Assembly: GCA_013152925.1 (NCBI GenBank)
Contig: JAADFK010000152.1
Coordinates: 1 to 53,227, forward strand
DNA from: Acidobacteriota bacterium
Lineage (GTDB): Bacteria; Acidobacteriota; Thermoanaerobaculia; Thermoanaerobaculales; Sulfomarinibacteraceae
Direction: 5' to 3'
DNA: 53,227 nt
In this document: positions 38,746 to 47,996 of the stretch, in pieces
How the letters are laid out: each line of letters opens with the position of its first letter
How positions within the stretch are numbered: position 1 is the stretch's first letter
Translations under genes and position numbers: made by a program
The notes under the pieces: model-generated
What the model saw: the letters and a program-made list of their open reading frames with translations, nothing else
The model's database searches: none
What the model was told of the DNA's origin: nothing

Positions 38746-40008
38746 ATGTGGAGCAGGCGTCACCCCGTGGTCACGTGGCAGCTCTTTCTCAGGGCTTCCG
38801 CCCTGCAGAAAAAGCGGGCCGTGCTGACCATCGCCTCCATAGCCTGGGGGACCGTGGCGATCTTGATGCTCCTGGGTTTTGGACAGGGACTGAGGGATCA
38901 GCTGATGCGGGGGCGGCGGGGCATGGGGGAGAACATCGCCGTCATTTGGCCCGGCGAGACCTCCAAGGTCTGGCAGGGGCTTCCCATGGGCCGGTCCATT
39001 CGTCTGCGGATCGAGGACGTGGACTACCTGAGAAGCCGCCTGCCGGATGTTCAGATCGTCGGCGAGATCACAACATGGAGCGCCACCCTGCGTCCGGGTA
39101 CGGGCCGGACCATCACGGGGAGGGTGACGGGTACAAACTGGCAGTATGGGGTGGTCCGCAACCACTACCCCAAGCCGGGGGGCCGATTCCTCGATCCTCT
39201 GGACGAACAGCACAAACGCCGTGTGGCCTTCCTCGGGGACGCTCTGGCGAAGGAGATCTTCGGGGCCGTGGATCCTGTGGGTAAAGCGTTGAATATCAAC
39301 GGCTCACCCTACACGGTCATCGGAGTCATGCAGCACAAGCTCCAGATGGGCGCCTACGGAGGGCCCGACGAAGATCACGTGGTTGTCCCGATCACGACCT
39401 TGGCGCCCCAGCTCGGACGGCAGTACCTCAATAACCTCGTCATCAAGGTCGCACGGCCGGAGCTGATGGCGGACGCCCTGGCGCGCCTCCGGAAGGCGCT
39501 CGCCGCCACGTACCGTTTCGATCCAAGCGACGAGCAGGCCCTCGGCGTCTGGAACACGGTGGAGAGCTCCAAGACCATGGAAAACATCACCCTGGGGATT
39601 GAGCTCTTCCTCGGTATTGTCGGGGCGCTGACGCTACTGATCGGCGGCGTCGGTGTGGCCAACATCATGTACGCCGTCGTCAAGGAGAAAACCCGGGAGA
39701 TCGGCGTGCAGATGGCCCTTGGCGCCCGCGGTCGCTGGGTGACGGGAACCATAGTTCTCCAGGGACTGGTCTACACCCTTGCCGGCGGGCTCGTGGGCGG
39801 TGGCATTGCCATGGTGCTCGTCGCCTTGCTCGACCTGGTGCCCGTGGAGGGCAACCAGGCCCTGGAGCTCCTGGGGAAGCCGACACTGTCAGTGCCCATC
39901 GCCGTGGCGACGGCGGCTATCCTCGGTCTCGTCGGCATTCTCGCCGGCTACTTCCCGGCCCGCCGTGCGGCAGCCATCGACCCGGCCCAGACCCTGCGGT
40001 ACGAGTGA
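38746..40008 (+). CDS. MacB/FtsX-type ABC exporter permease 2
   Basis: 420 aa, a diverged paralogue of the preceding permease with the same plan. The N-terminal TM is LTIASIAWGTVAILMLLGFG. The periplasmic domain has PGGRFLDPLDEQHKRRVAFLGD and GSPYTVIGVMQHK. The C-terminal TM block has LLIGGVGVANIMYAVV and KEKTREIGVQMALGARGR, and it ends GYFPARRAAAIDPAQTL. AGGAGGAATC precedes ATG 38746, 8 bases after permease 1. Two unequal permeases suggest a heterodimeric exporter. The shared MWPGETSKVWQG-like / WPSRTSKPWQG segment after TM1 supports recent duplication. Confidence 0.9.
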   Translation: MWSRRHPVVTWQLFLRASALQKKRAVLTIASIAWGTVAILMLLGFGQGLRDQLMRGRRGMGENIAVIWPGETSKVWQGLPMGRSIRLRIEDVDYLRSRLPDVQIVGEITTWSATLRPGTGRTITGRVTGTNWQYGVVRNHYPKPGGRFLDPLDEQHKRRVAFLGDALAKEIFGAVDPVGKALNINGSPYTVIGVMQHKLQMGAYGGPDEDHVVVPITTLAPQLGRQYLNNLVIKVARPELMADALARLRKALAATYRFDPSDEQALGVWNTVESSKTMENITLGIELFLGIVGALTLLIGGVGVANIMYAVVKEKTREIGVQMALGARGRWVTGTIVLQGLVYTLAGGLVGGGIAMVLVALLDLVPVEGNQALELLGKPTLSVPIAVATAAILGLVGILAGYFPARRAAAIDPAQTLRYE

Positions 40009-40017
40009 GGAGACGCG

Positions 40018-40740
40018 ATGAACTGGCCCTTTGCCCAACGCGACAACGGTGCGCCCGAGGGGACGAACGGACGCATCATCGAGATGCGCGGAATCCAGAA
40101 GGTCTACGACACGGGGAAGATCCAGGTGGAGGCGTTGCGCGGCATCGACCTGACCGTCGAACGCGGGGAGTTCGTGGCCGTCGTCGGGCCCTCGGGATCG
40201 GGCAAGTCCACGCTGCTCAACCTGCTGGGGTGCCTGGACACGCCGACGGAGGGGAAGTACCTCCTGGCCGGGGAACCAGTCGCCGGCATGGACCGGGACG
40301 GCCTGGCCGAGGTCCGGAACCGCCGGGTGGGCTTTGTCTTCCAGAACTTCAACCTGCTGCCCCAGCTGAGCGCCCTGGAGAACGTGGAGATGCCCATGCT
40401 TTTCGGCGGTGTGCCGTCGAGACAGCGGCGGGAGCGGGCGCGAAAGCTCCTGGAGCAGGTGGGCCTGGGCGATCGTGTGGAACACAAGCCCACCGAGCTC
40501 TCGGGCGGGCAGATGCAGCGGGTGGCCGTGGCACGGGCATTGGCCATGGAGCCCGACCTGATCCTCGCCGACGAGCCCACCGGCAACCTGGACACGGCCT
40601 CCGGCTCCGACGTGCTCTCCCTGCTGACCGAGCTGTGGCGGGGGGGCGCGACCCTCGTCGTGGTCACCCACGACACGGCGCTGGCAGAGCGTGCCCCGAG
40701 AATCGTCGAGATGCGAGACGGCCGGATCGTCGACCGGTGA
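40018..40740 (+). CDS. LolD/MacB-type ABC exporter ATPase
   Basis: 240 aa. Walker A is GPSGSGKST, the Q-loop is [21 protein letters not shown], the signature is [15 protein letters not shown], Walker B is [12 protein letters not shown] and the H-loop is VVTHD. The type-VII (MacB, LolD, FtsE) features fit the two FtsX-like permeases just upstream. It would power mechanotransmission rather than transport across the inner membrane. The ATG lies 9 bases after permease 2, with GAGGAG as ribosome binding site. Cargo is unknown; antimicrobial peptides, lipoproteins and siderophores are typical of the family. Confidence 0.94.
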   Translation: MNWPFAQRDNGAPEGTNGRIIEMRGIQKVYDTGKIQVEALRGIDLTVERGEFVAVVGPSGSGKSTLLNLLGCLDTPTEGKYLLAGEPVAGMDRDGLAEVRNRRVGFVFQNFNLLPQLSALENVEMPMLFGGVPSRQRRERARKLLEQVGLGDRVEHKPTELSGGQMQRVAVARALAMEPDLILADEPTGNLDTASGSDVLSLLTELWRGGATLVVVTHDTALAERAPRIVEMRDGRIVDR

Positions 40741-40834
40741 CTGCCCGTTTCCTGTGAGGGGCTCCTCCAGGGTGTGAGCCAAGGGTCGTGGGATCGAGGC
40801 GTGGGCATGCCGGTCGCGTGCTACCCTTGGGGCC

Positions 40835-41248
40835 ATGACGGAGCTGGCTGTCGATCACATCGGCATCGCAGTGCGCAGCCTGGAGGAGGGGACGGCCTTC
40901 TACCGTGCCCTGGGGCTGGTGGAGGAGGGGCGGGAGGAGGTTCCGGAGCAGGGGGTGCGGGTGGCCTTCCTGCCGGCCGGAAGAACCCGCCTGGAGCTGC
41001 TGGAGCCCACCGGGCCGGCGTCTCCCATCGCCCGATTCCTCGAACGGCGCGGGCCGGGGATCCACCACATCTGTCTCGAGGTCGATGACATCCGGGCCGC
41101 CATGACCCGCCTGAAAGCTCGCGGTTTCGAGCTGCTCTCCGAGGAGCCTCAGGTCGGGGCCCACGGTGCCCTGGTGTGTTTCGTTCATCCAAGGTCGGCG
41201 GGGGGGGTGCTGCTGGAGCTCTCCCAGCCGACTTCCGGCGGGAGCTGA
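40835..41248 (+). CDS. mce: Methylmalonyl-CoA epimerase
   Basis: 137 aa. VOC fold with metal ligands in VDHIGIAVRSLEEGTAFYRALG (His), GIHHICLEVDDI (His) and VLLELSQP (Glu), plus FLPAGRTRLELLEPTGP. These match the MCE family at normal length. It interconverts (R)- and (S)-methylmalonyl-CoA, linking propionyl-CoA to succinyl-CoA via the B12-dependent mutase, consistent with an organism that also uses a B12-dependent reductase. No mutase subunit is adjacent. The next gene starts 3 bases after the stop. Confidence 0.92.
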   Translation: MTELAVDHIGIAVRSLEEGTAFYRALGLVEEGREEVPEQGVRVAFLPAGRTRLELLEPTGPASPIARFLERRGPGIHHICLEVDDIRAAMTRLKARGFELLSEEPQVGAHGALVCFVHPRSAGGVLLELSQPTSGGS

Positions 41249-41251
41249 TCC

Positions 41252-41572
41252 GTGACGGCCATCGAGGTCGGTGCCCTGGTTGTCGTTCACTGCGCCTCGC
41301 CGCGGGAGAAGTTGTGGGGAGTGCTCCTGAGGCTGGACCAGGTGGGTGCCGTGGTCCGTGGCCTCGACCTTGCCTCGGTGGAGGACTGGCTCCGGCAGCT
41401 GCATTCACAGGAGGAGCACGTGCTTGGCCCGTCGACGGTCTTTGTCCCCGCGCACCGAATCGAGAAAATCGCCCTGGACGAGTCCTCGGGGCCGTTCATC
41501 AGCTTCGGCGAGCGTTTCTCCGAGGCCTCCGGCGGCGACATCCGGGATGTCCTGCTCGGTGAGGGATCGTGA
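41252..41572 (+). CDS. Conserved small protein of unknown function following mce
   Basis: 106 aa, soluble. The beta-rich start (ALVVVHCASPREKLWGVLLRLDQVGAVVRGLDL) and VPAHRIEKIALDESSG look like a small Sm- or RNA-binding-like barrel, but this is only an impression. I recall similar short proteins next to mce in Acidobacteria-like genomes but cannot confirm. The GTG start lies 3 bases after mce, and the stop overlaps the GTG of the lipoprotein gene (GTGA). It is therefore the second member of a four-gene coupled chain. Confidence 0.7.
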   Translation: MTAIEVGALVVVHCASPREKLWGVLLRLDQVGAVVRGLDLASVEDWLRQLHSQEEHVLGPSTVFVPAHRIEKIALDESSGPFISFGERFSEASGGDIRDVLLGEGS

Positions 41573-42105
41573 GGACGGGTGCGATGCTCCTTGCCGCCGT
41601 GGCCCTGTTGCCGGCTGCGGCCTGCGGAAACCGGCCTGCCCCGCCACCGCCCCGCCCGGTGGCTCTCTGGGAGTCGGGTCCGGCGCCGGTCGAGTTTCCC
41701 TTGCCGCCCGGGGCACGATGGGCACCGGAGTACCAGCGGCTCCGCTGCAAGCTGGAGCTGCGGTCCGGCACGAGCTCTCGGTGGACCTGTTTTGCCGGCG
41801 GCAGCTTCGAGTCGGTCCTCCGATTCTACGCGGGGCGGTTTGGCGTCAGGGCCGATGGTGTGACGATCGAGCGGCGGTCCGCGGCCGGGGTGTTCTCCTC
41901 GGTTCGTGGCACGGCGGCCAGCCTGGGTCACACCGTTCCCCCAGGCCAACGGTTCAGCGGGAGCGTCCGTTCGGCACGGCTGGGACCGGCCGGGCGTCTG
42001 CCCATGGTCCTGCTGGAATCGCCCTTTCTCGATCTTGAGACCGGCAGGGTGCAGGAGGGTACCCTGATCTCCATGCGGTGGCGTCCCAGGGAGAAAACGC
42101 CGTGA
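41569..42105 (+). CDS. Lipoprotein of unknown function
   Basis: 178 aa. The signal sequence ends in a lipobox LPAAAC, giving lipidated Cys19, followed by a Pro-rich stretch. The globular part has LPPGARWAPEYQRLRCKLEL, a pair of cysteines (RCK and TCF) that could form a disulfide, and FESVLRFYAGRFGV. No family is recognised. The GTG start and the stop both overlap neighbours by four bases, tying it to the mce-linked gene before and the VWFA protein after. Confidence 0.72.
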   Translation: MRTGAMLLAAVALLPAAACGNRPAPPPPRPVALWESGPAPVEFPLPPGARWAPEYQRLRCKLELRSGTSSRWTCFAGGSFESVLRFYAGRFGVRADGVTIERRSAAGVFSSVRGTAASLGHTVPPGQRFSGSVRSARLGPAGRLPMVLLESPFLDLETGRVQEGTLISMRWRPREKTP

Positions 42106-43004
42106 CGAGAGCGGGTGTCCCCGGGATCGCTGCGGTGGCTCTGCTGGCGATCCTGACCGTGCTCCCCATCGGGGCACAGTACCGCGGGGGCGTGGAGGTG
42201 GACGCCGTGGTGGTCCCGGTGACGGTTCGAACGCGCCACGGGCGCGTGGTCAAGGAGGTCAGCGCCAGGCGTTTTCACCTGCGCGTGGACGGTATGCCCA
42301 TCCCCATCCAGGATCTGGCTCCGGAAGAGGGGATGAAGCTGAGCCTGGCCTTCATCGTGGACACATCGGGATCCATGGCGGGCCACCGGATCGAGGCATG
42401 CCGCGACCTGATCAACGCCTTTCTCGCCCAGCGCAAACCCGGTGACGAGTACGCCCTGTGGACCTTCGGCAATGAGCGCGTTCTCGAGCGTTTTCCATTC
42501 GGGATGAGCTGGTACCTGCTGCCGCGGATTCTGGAGACCCTGAAACCGTGGGCGACGACGGCGCTCTACGACATGATCCAGCGCGTCCCCGAGGTGGCCG
42601 CCGGAGCTTCCCATCCGCGGCGGGCGGTGATCCTGTTGACCGACGGGGTGGACAACGCGTCGAAACTCTCGGCGGACGAGGCGACCACCATCGCCCAGCG
42701 GGTCAAGACCCCCATCTACATCATCGGCGTCGAGCCTCCGCCCCGCCAGGCCGTGGCCGGCGGCGCCACCTACGAGGAAATCCTCGAGCTGATCGCGGAG
42801 CTCAGCGGCGGCCGTTACGAGCGGGTGCCCTCCACGGACCAGATGCCGGCAACCGTGGCCGCACTGCTCGAGGAGCTCTCCTCCCGGTTCATCCTCAGCT
42901 TCAACACCTCGGGTATCGGCCAGAAGAAATGGCGCCGGATCGAGGTCACGGTGGACGGGTATGAGGCCTCCGCCCGCAAGGGGTACTTCGGAACGCTGCC
43001 CTGA
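42102..43004 (+). CDS. Secreted VWFA-domain protein (Acidobacterial type)
   Basis: 300 aa. A signal peptide (about residues 1-25) is followed by a beta segment typical of the VWFA-related Acidobacterial family (VVVPVTVRTRHGRVVKEVSARRFHLRVDG). The von Willebrand A domain has MIDAS residues DTSGSMAGH (D-x-S-x-S), a Thr in PWATTALYDMI and LLTDGVDNAS. C-terminal SRFILSFNTSG and a basic beta end follow. Such proteins bind metal-dependent ligands or assemble surface structures. The GTG at 42102 overlaps the lipoprotein stop (GTGA). An ATG at 42078 inside the previous gene is less likely. Confidence 0.88.
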   Translation: MTRAGVPGIAAVALLAILTVLPIGAQYRGGVEVDAVVVPVTVRTRHGRVVKEVSARRFHLRVDGMPIPIQDLAPEEGMKLSLAFIVDTSGSMAGHRIEACRDLINAFLAQRKPGDEYALWTFGNERVLERFPFGMSWYLLPRILETLKPWATTALYDMIQRVPEVAAGASHPRRAVILLTDGVDNASKLSADEATTIAQRVKTPIYIIGVEPPPRQAVAGGATYEEILELIAELSGGRYERVPSTDQMPATVAALLEELSSRFILSFNTSGIGQKKWRRIEVTVDGYEASARKGYFGTLP

Positions 43005-43035
43005 GCAGGGGGGGACGGCGCCGTGACGGCGGCAC

Positions 43036-43067
43036 GAAAAACGGGCGGCGGATCATCCGCCGCCCGT
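43036..43067 (-). terminator. Rho-independent terminator of maeB
   Basis: The 13-bp perfect stem ACGGGCGGCGGAT (43041-43053) / ATCCGCCGCCCGT (43055-43067) is followed on the minus strand by TTTTT. It lies 20 bases after the maeB stop and also sits downstream of the convergent VWFA gene. Confidence 0.88.
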
Positions 43068-43086
43068 CGACCGTTTGCTGTTGTGC

Positions 43087-45348
43087 TCAGGAGTGTTTCT
43101 GGGCCTTGAGCACGCACATGGCGGCCATGTTGACGATGCTCGCCACGTCGACACCGCGCTGCAGGATGTGCACGGGCACGGCAAGGCCGGCCAGGATCGG
43201 CCCGATGGCTTCCACCTGGCCCATGCGCCAGAGGAGCTTGTAGACGATGTTGGCCGACTCCAGGTTGGGGCAGACCAGGATGTTGGCGTCGCCCTGGATG
43301 ACCGAGAGCGGGTAGGTTTCCTGCGCGATGGAAGGCTCCACGGCCGTGTCGGCCTGCATCTCGCCGTCCACCGGCAGCTCCGGCCAGCGCTCCTTGACGA
43401 TCTCGGTGGCACGGCGGACCTTGTTGGTGCGTTCGTCCCGCTTGGATCCGAAGTTGGAGTAGGAGAGCATGGCGATCCTGGGCTCCACGTCGAAGTAGGT
43501 GATGGCCACGTCGGCGGCCGTCCGAGCCACCTCGGCCATCTCCTCCGCCGTGGGGTCCTCGATGACCGTGGTGTCGGCGATGAAGAGCATGCGATCCTCG
43601 AAGAGGAGGGCGTAGACGCCGATGACGCGGCTGAGCCCCTCGCGCATGGGGTGGATCTGGAGGGCGGGCCGGATGGTGTCGGGGTAGTGCATGGTCAGGC
43701 CGGAAATCAGGCCGTCGGCCTCCTTGCGGTGCACCAGGAGGTTGCCAAGGTAGACGGGATCGCAGACCAGTTTGCGCGCGTCGGACAGCGTGACGCCGCT
43801 CCGCCACCGCATGGCGTGGAGCTGGGTGGCCAGCTCCTCGCAGCGCCCGGGGTCGTGGGGGTCGACGATCTCGATCTCCTCCTGCCGGATCTCGTAGGAC
43901 TCCAGCAGCGAACGGATCTCGGAGGGGTCGCCGATCAGGATGGGACGGCAGATCTTGTCCTCCGCCAGGATCTTGGCTGCCTGGACGATCTTCGGGTTCT
44001 CGCCCTCGGGGAAGACGATGCGCTTGGGGTTGGCCTTGGCGCGGTCGAAGATCACGTGCATGACCTGGCGCGTGCGGGACAGCCGCGTCTCCAGCTCGCG
44101 GACGTAGTCCTCCCTCGACGTGTACGGCTTGCGGGCCACGCCGGTACGGATCGCCGCCTCGGCCACGGCTGGCGCCTCCCACAGGAGCACACGGTAGTCG
44201 AAGGGCTTGGGGATCAGGTACTCGCGGCCGAAGGTGAAGCTCGTGCCGCCGTAGGCGTCCATCACCGACTGTGGCACCTCCTGCTTGGCCAGGTCAGCCA
44301 GCGCATGGGCTGCGGCGCGCTTCATCTCCTCGTTGATCTCGGAGGCTGCCACGTCCAGTGCACCGCGGAAGATGAAGGGGAAGCCCAGGACGTTGTTGAC
44401 CTGGTTGGGGTAGTCGGAACGGCCCGTGGCCATGATGACGTCGGGACGGGCCTCCATGGCGTCCTCGTAGGTGATCTCCGGGTCGGGGTTGGCCATGGCG
44501 AAGATGATGGGGCTGTCGGCCATGGAGCGGACCATGTCCTGGGTGACCAGTCCCTTGACGGAGACTCCTGCAAAGACGTCGGCGCCGCGCATGGCGTCGG
44601 CCAGGGTGCGGGCCTCGGTCTCCACGGCGAAGCGCTCCTTGTAGGGGTTCATCCCCTCGGTACGGCCCCTGTAGATGACGCCCTTGGAATCCACCAGGAG
44701 CAGGTTCTCGGGCTTGACGCCCAGGGAGATGTAGAACGAGGCGCAGGCGATCCCGGCCGCGCCGGCGCCGGAGAAGACCACCTTGACCTCGTCGATCTTC
44801 TTGCCGGTGATCTCCAGGGCGTTGAGCAGGGCGGCCCCGGAGATGATGGCCGTTCCGTGCTGGTCGTCGTGGAACACCGGGATACCCATGCTGCGCTTGA
44901 GCTCCTCCTCGATCTCGAAGCACTCGGGCGCCTTGATGTCCTCCAGGTTGATGCCGCCCACGGTGGGCTCGAGCATCTGGCAGAAGCGGATGATCTCCGC
45001 GGGGTCCTTGCTGTCCACCTCGATGTCGAAGACGTCGATGTCCGCGAAGCGTTTGAAGAGAACGCCCTTGCCCTCCATGACGGGCTTGCCCGCCATGGGT
45101 CCGATGTCACCGAGGCCGAGAACGGCGGTCCCGTTGGAAACGACCGCCACCAGGTTGCCCTTGTTGGTGTACTCGTAGACCGTCTCGGGGTGTTTCTCGA
45201 TCTCCAGGCAGGGCTCGGCGACGCCGGGCGTGTAGGCGATGGAGAGGTCGCGCTGGGTGACGCACGGTTTGGTCGCGACGACCGCCAGCTTGCCGTGGCG
45301 TTTCCCGGTGTGATAGGCCAGGGCCTCCTCACGGGTGATCTTCTTCAT
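43087..45348 (-). CDS. maeB: NADP-dependent malic enzyme with phosphotransacetylase-like C-domain
   Basis: 753 aa, the full MaeB length. The malic-enzyme part (1-425) has [62 protein letters not shown] and [10 protein letters not shown]. The C-terminal part has the PTA-like domain ([44 protein letters not shown]). It decarboxylates malate to pyruvate with NADPH formation; in MaeB the PTA-like domain is regulatory, binding acetyl-CoA. AGGAGGAAACC precedes ATG 45348. It is a single gene with a strong terminator. Confidence 0.96.
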   Translation of the reverse strand: MKKITREEALAYHTGKRHGKLAVVATKPCVTQRDLSIAYTPGVAEPCLEIEKHPETVYEYTNKGNLVAVVSNGTAVLGLGDIGPMAGKPVMEGKGVLFKRFADIDVFDIEVDSKDPAEIIRFCQMLEPTVGGINLEDIKAPECFEIEEELKRSMGIPVFHDDQHGTAIISGAALLNALEITGKKIDEVKVVFSGAGAAGIACASFYISLGVKPENLLLVDSKGVIYRGRTEGMNPYKERFAVETEARTLADAMRGADVFAGVSVKGLVTQDMVRSMADSPIIFAMANPDPEITYEDAMEARPDVIMATGRSDYPNQVNNVLGFPFIFRGALDVAASEINEEMKRAAAHALADLAKQEVPQSVMDAYGGTSFTFGREYLIPKPFDYRVLLWEAPAVAEAAIRTGVARKPYTSREDYVRELETRLSRTRQVMHVIFDRAKANPKRIVFPEGENPKIVQAAKILAEDKICRPILIGDPSEIRSLLESYEIRQEEIEIVDPHDPGRCEELATQLHAMRWRSGVTLSDARKLVCDPVYLGNLLVHRKEADGLISGLTMHYPDTIRPALQIHPMREGLSRVIGVYALLFEDRMLFIADTTVIEDPTAEEMAEVARTAADVAITYFDVEPRIAMLSYSNFGSKRDERTNKVRRATEIVKERWPELPVDGEMQADTAVEPSIAQETYPLSVIQGDANILVCPNLESANIVYKLLWRMGQVEAIGPILAGLAVPVHILQRGVDVASIVNMAAMCVLKAQKHS

Positions 45349-45510
45349 GCTGGGTTTCCTCCTGGCTGTGCGGAGCGCGGTTGAAAAACCGCTTCCACGT
45401 TGTTGAACGTCCCCCTTCGGGTTCCCGCGAAAGCCCGGGGACGGACGGGGCGAGGTATGAGAAATATTTCACGAGCGCAACATACGTCTCCGCGACTCCG
45501 GCGTCAACCG

Positions 45511-46551
45511 CTAGCATGACCCCCGGCCGCGGCGTTGCAGAGCCAGGGCGACCAGCCGGTCGAGAAGCTCCGGATAGGCCAGACCGCTGAGCCCCCAGAG
45601 ACGCGGGTACATGGAGATCGAGGTGAAGCCCGGGATGGTATTGACCTCGTTGACCAGGAATTGTCCCGTCGACCGGTCGAGAAAGAGGTCGACGCGGGCC
45701 ATGCCTTCACACCCGAGGGTCTGGAAAACGGCGACGGCCAGGCGCCGGGCCCCGGCGGTCTCTCCGGGACGCAGCGGCGCCGGAGCCAGCAGCTCGCAGG
45801 CGTCGTCCAGGTACTTGTCCTCGTAGTCGTAGAACTCGTGGCCCGGGATCACCTCGCCGGGCACGGAAGCCTCCGGCGACCCACTGCCCAGGACGGCCAC
45901 CTCGATCTCGCGGCCATCGACCCCTCGCTCGGCCACCACACGCCGGTCGTGGCTCAGCCCCTTTTCGATGGCCGCCGCAAGATCCTCGGGACGGCCGACC
46001 CTGGAGATGCCGATGGAGGACCCCAGGCGGGCCGGCTTGACGAACACGGGGAAGCCCAGCTCGACGATCTCCCGCTCCACCGGGATCCGCTCCCGGGCCC
46101 ACCGGGCCGCGTCCACCTCGACCCACGGGGCCGTGGGCAGCCCCGCCTGGGCCAGCAGACGCTTGGTCAGACCCTTGTCCATGCAGACGGCCGAGGCGGC
46201 CACGCCACAGCCCACATAGGCCAGGCCGAGTATCTCCAGGAGCCCCTGGATCGTTCCGTCTTCCCCGTAGGGGCCGTGCAGGACGGGGAAGACCACGTCG
46301 AAGTCACCACCGATCAGCCGCTGGTCCAGCCGAAGGGTGCCCTTGAAGGGCATGACGAGGTCCGGCGTGTCTCCGGACTCCTCCAGCACGCGGGTGGCCG
46401 TCTCGGGATCGGCCCAGGCCCCCTGCCGGTCGATGGCCATGGGCACGATCTCGTACCGGGCAGGGTCCAGCGCGCCGGCCACGGAGCGGGCCGACACGAC
46501 GCTGACGCCGTGCTCCGCCGAGCGGCCCCCGAAGATCAGTGCCAGGCGCAT
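45511..46551 (-). CDS. ddl: D-alanine--D-alanine ligase
   Basis: 346 aa ATP-grasp enzyme. IFGGRSAEHGVSVVSARSV, FPVLHGPYGEDGTIQGLLEILG and GLPVFVKPARLGSSIGISRV-like segments lead to ARVDLFLDRSTGQFLVNEVNTIPGFTSISMYP (Asn/Glu metal ligands in NEVNT). It joins two D-alanines for the peptidoglycan stem peptide. HGPYGEDG and the C-terminal ligand region have the D-Ala-D-Ala ligase form; nothing suggests D-lactate specificity, though I cannot test it. ATG 46551 lies 3 bases after the zinc-ribbon gene, so it is the third gene of a likely three-gene operon. Confidence 0.95.
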   Translation of the reverse strand: MRLALIFGGRSAEHGVSVVSARSVAGALDPARYEIVPMAIDRQGAWADPETATRVLEESGDTPDLVMPFKGTLRLDQRLIGGDFDVVFPVLHGPYGEDGTIQGLLEILGLAYVGCGVAASAVCMDKGLTKRLLAQAGLPTAPWVEVDAARWARERIPVEREIVELGFPVFVKPARLGSSIGISRVGRPEDLAAAIEKGLSHDRRVVAERGVDGREIEVAVLGSGSPEASVPGEVIPGHEFYDYEDKYLDDACELLAPAPLRPGETAGARRLAVAVFQTLGCEGMARVDLFLDRSTGQFLVNEVNTIPGFTSISMYPRLWGLSGLAYPELLDRLVALALQRRGRGSC

Positions 46552-46554
46552 CGC

Positions 46555-46881
46555 TCAGTCGGTGGTGGGGGCGTCGCCGAAGAGGACACCCCGGAGCCGC
46601 TTCAGGAAGCCAGAATCTCCCGAGCTCAGGATCTTCATCACCTCGCCCTCGTCGAAGAACGTCCCGCCGCAGTCGAGGCAGGTATCCACCATGACACCCT
46701 GGAGCTCCACCTCGTGAAGCTCCATGCCGCACTTGGGACAGCGCATCCAGTGCAGCTTCTTGAGGCGTTGGCGCTCCTCTTCTTCCAATGTCCTGGCGGT
46801 CTCCTCACGCAGCTTCCGCAGCTTCTCGAGCTCCTGGCGTTTGAAGAACTCCTCTTCCTTCTCACTGGGCTTGTGCAGCAT
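46555..46881 (-). CDS. Zinc-ribbon (TFIIB-type zf) protein
   Basis: 108 aa. A highly charged coiled-coil N-terminus (KEEEFFKRQELEKLRKLREE) precedes a zinc ribbon with CPKCGMELHEVE and DTCLDCGGTFFDEGE (CxxC...CxxC), as in the zf-TFIIB / YjdM-like small protein group. It probably binds zinc. Function is unknown; a role in transcription or as a regulator is guesswork. AGGAGGTTGCC precedes ATG 46881. It starts 23 bases after the HAD phosphatase stop and ends 3 bases before ddl. Confidence 0.82.
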   Translation of the reverse strand: MLHKPSEKEEEFFKRQELEKLRKLREETARTLEEEERQRLKKLHWMRCPKCGMELHEVELQGVMVDTCLDCGGTFFDEGEVMKILSSGDSGFLKRLRGVLFGDAPTTD

Positions 46882-46904
46882 GGCAACCTCCTGTCTCGAT
46901 GGGC

Positions 46905-47585
46905 TCATTGTAAGGGATTCCACGGGCCTCCGTCGCGCAGCCATGCCGGGAGGGCGGTCAGATCGGGAAGGACGACGCCGGCACCGGCTTCGCGCAGCTC
47001 CATTTCGGACCGGGCGCCGCTGGTGACGCCCACCGGGGGCACGCCGGCCGCCCGGGCCGTCGCCACGTCCACTTCCATGTCCCCCACGAGTAGGGAACGA
47101 TCCGGAGGAACACCAAGGGCCTCGAGGACCCGGTGCACCATGGCAGGGTCGGGCTTGCGGGCTCCGGCGGTCTCGGGTCCCTCCACGGCGGCGAAGAGCG
47201 CTGCCCAGCCCAGGTGCCGGATCAGGTCGCGGCTCCAGTCCACCGGCTTGTTGGAGACCAGCGCCAGGGGCGAATCGGCCGCCAGCTCCCGGAGGGTCGC
47301 ATCGACGCCTGGAATCGGCGGCGTCTTGGCGAGATGATGCGCCTCGTAGGTGGACCGGAACACCTCGAGCAACCTGTCGATGTCCACGGGACCGCCGGCC
47401 GCGGCGGCGGCGTCCGTCACGAGGGCCCGCGCGCCGCGGCCCACATGCTGCCGGACCCACTCCAGGTCAACGGGCGGCGCCGCGAAGGCAGCCAGCGCCT
47501 CGTTGAGCGCCTCGGTGATGCCGGGAAAGGAGTCCACCAGGGTTCCGTCGAGGTCCAGGAGGATCAGCTCGGGTCTCCGCTTCAT
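46905..47585 (-). CDS. HAD-superfamily phosphatase (phosphoglycolate phosphatase-like)
   Basis: 226 aa. HAD motif I is LLDLDGTLVDSFPGI, motif II is LALVSNKPVDW, motif III lysine lies in ARKPDPAMV and motif IV is SLLVGDMEVDVATARAAG. The helical cap between I and II is the Gph/PGMB type. Gph clears 2-phosphoglycolate, but substrate range varies within the family. ATG 47585 lacks an obvious ribosome binding site (a C-rich stretch precedes it); an ATG 30 bases upstream is no better. It is the first gene of the HAD/zinc-ribbon/ddl unit. Confidence 0.87.
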   Translation of the reverse strand: MKRRPELILLDLDGTLVDSFPGITEALNEALAAFAAPPVDLEWVRQHVGRGARALVTDAAAAAGGPVDIDRLLEVFRSTYEAHHLAKTPPIPGVDATLRELAADSPLALVSNKPVDWSRDLIRHLGWAALFAAVEGPETAGARKPDPAMVHRVLEALGVPPDRSLLVGDMEVDVATARAAGVPPVGVTSGARSEMELREAGAGVVLPDLTALPAWLRDGGPWNPLQ

Positions 47586-47834
47586 GGAGGGAGGGTAGAG
47601 GAACCGGAGGGGCATGTGAAGAGCGGACGCCCGAGACCCCGTGCAAGGGCCGGAGCATTGATAGCTCCTTGGCCATGGGTGCCCCGTCGTCATCGTCCCG
47701 TGACGTCGGGGACCGGCTGGATCATTCTTGTGTCCGAGGGAATGATCATCGTCTGGTGGTGATCATGCGGGAAAGATGGCTGGTGGCCATCACCAGGTCT
47801 GCCGTCGCCCGGGCGTTTGCGGTGGACTGGTCCC
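47586..47834. other. Intergenic region between HAD gene and nucleotidyltransferase remnant
   Basis: No gene is supported. The stretch around 47741-47767 contains an imperfect inverted repeat (ATGATCATC and GGTGATCAT), which could be an operator for the remnant module to its right. Confidence 0.35.
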
Positions 47835-47996
47835 ATGTTGGGGTCCATCGAGAGGGTGTGTGCGGCGCTCAACGCGGCGGGGGTACGGTACCTCATCGTG
47901 GACGGAGTGGCCGTGGTCCTCTACGGCCACCTCCGGACGACGGCGGATCTCGAGGCGCTGCGCTCCATGGATGAGGACGATCATGAGCCAGCCTGA
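47835..47996 (+). pseudogene. Deleted remnant of a nucleotidyltransferase (AbiEii-like / DUF6036-like)
   Basis: 53 codons. The product begins MLGSIERVCAALNAAGVRYL, then IVDGVAVVLYGHLRTTADLE. This is close to the start of small MNT-type nucleotidyltransferases, which read ...IVGG-AVVLHG...RTTADLDL. Here the text jumps straight to ALRSMDEDDHEPA and a stop, which resembles the extreme C-terminus of such proteins. About 150-200 internal residues, including the second catalytic aspartate region, are missing, and the usual GG is DG. The likeliest origin is an internal deletion. Family assignment is from memory of sequence patterns. Confidence 0.6.

Noticed and set aside
43075-45384. 769-codon plus-strand open frame over maeB
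   Set aside because: Pure antisense of maeB with no motif or ribosome binding site.
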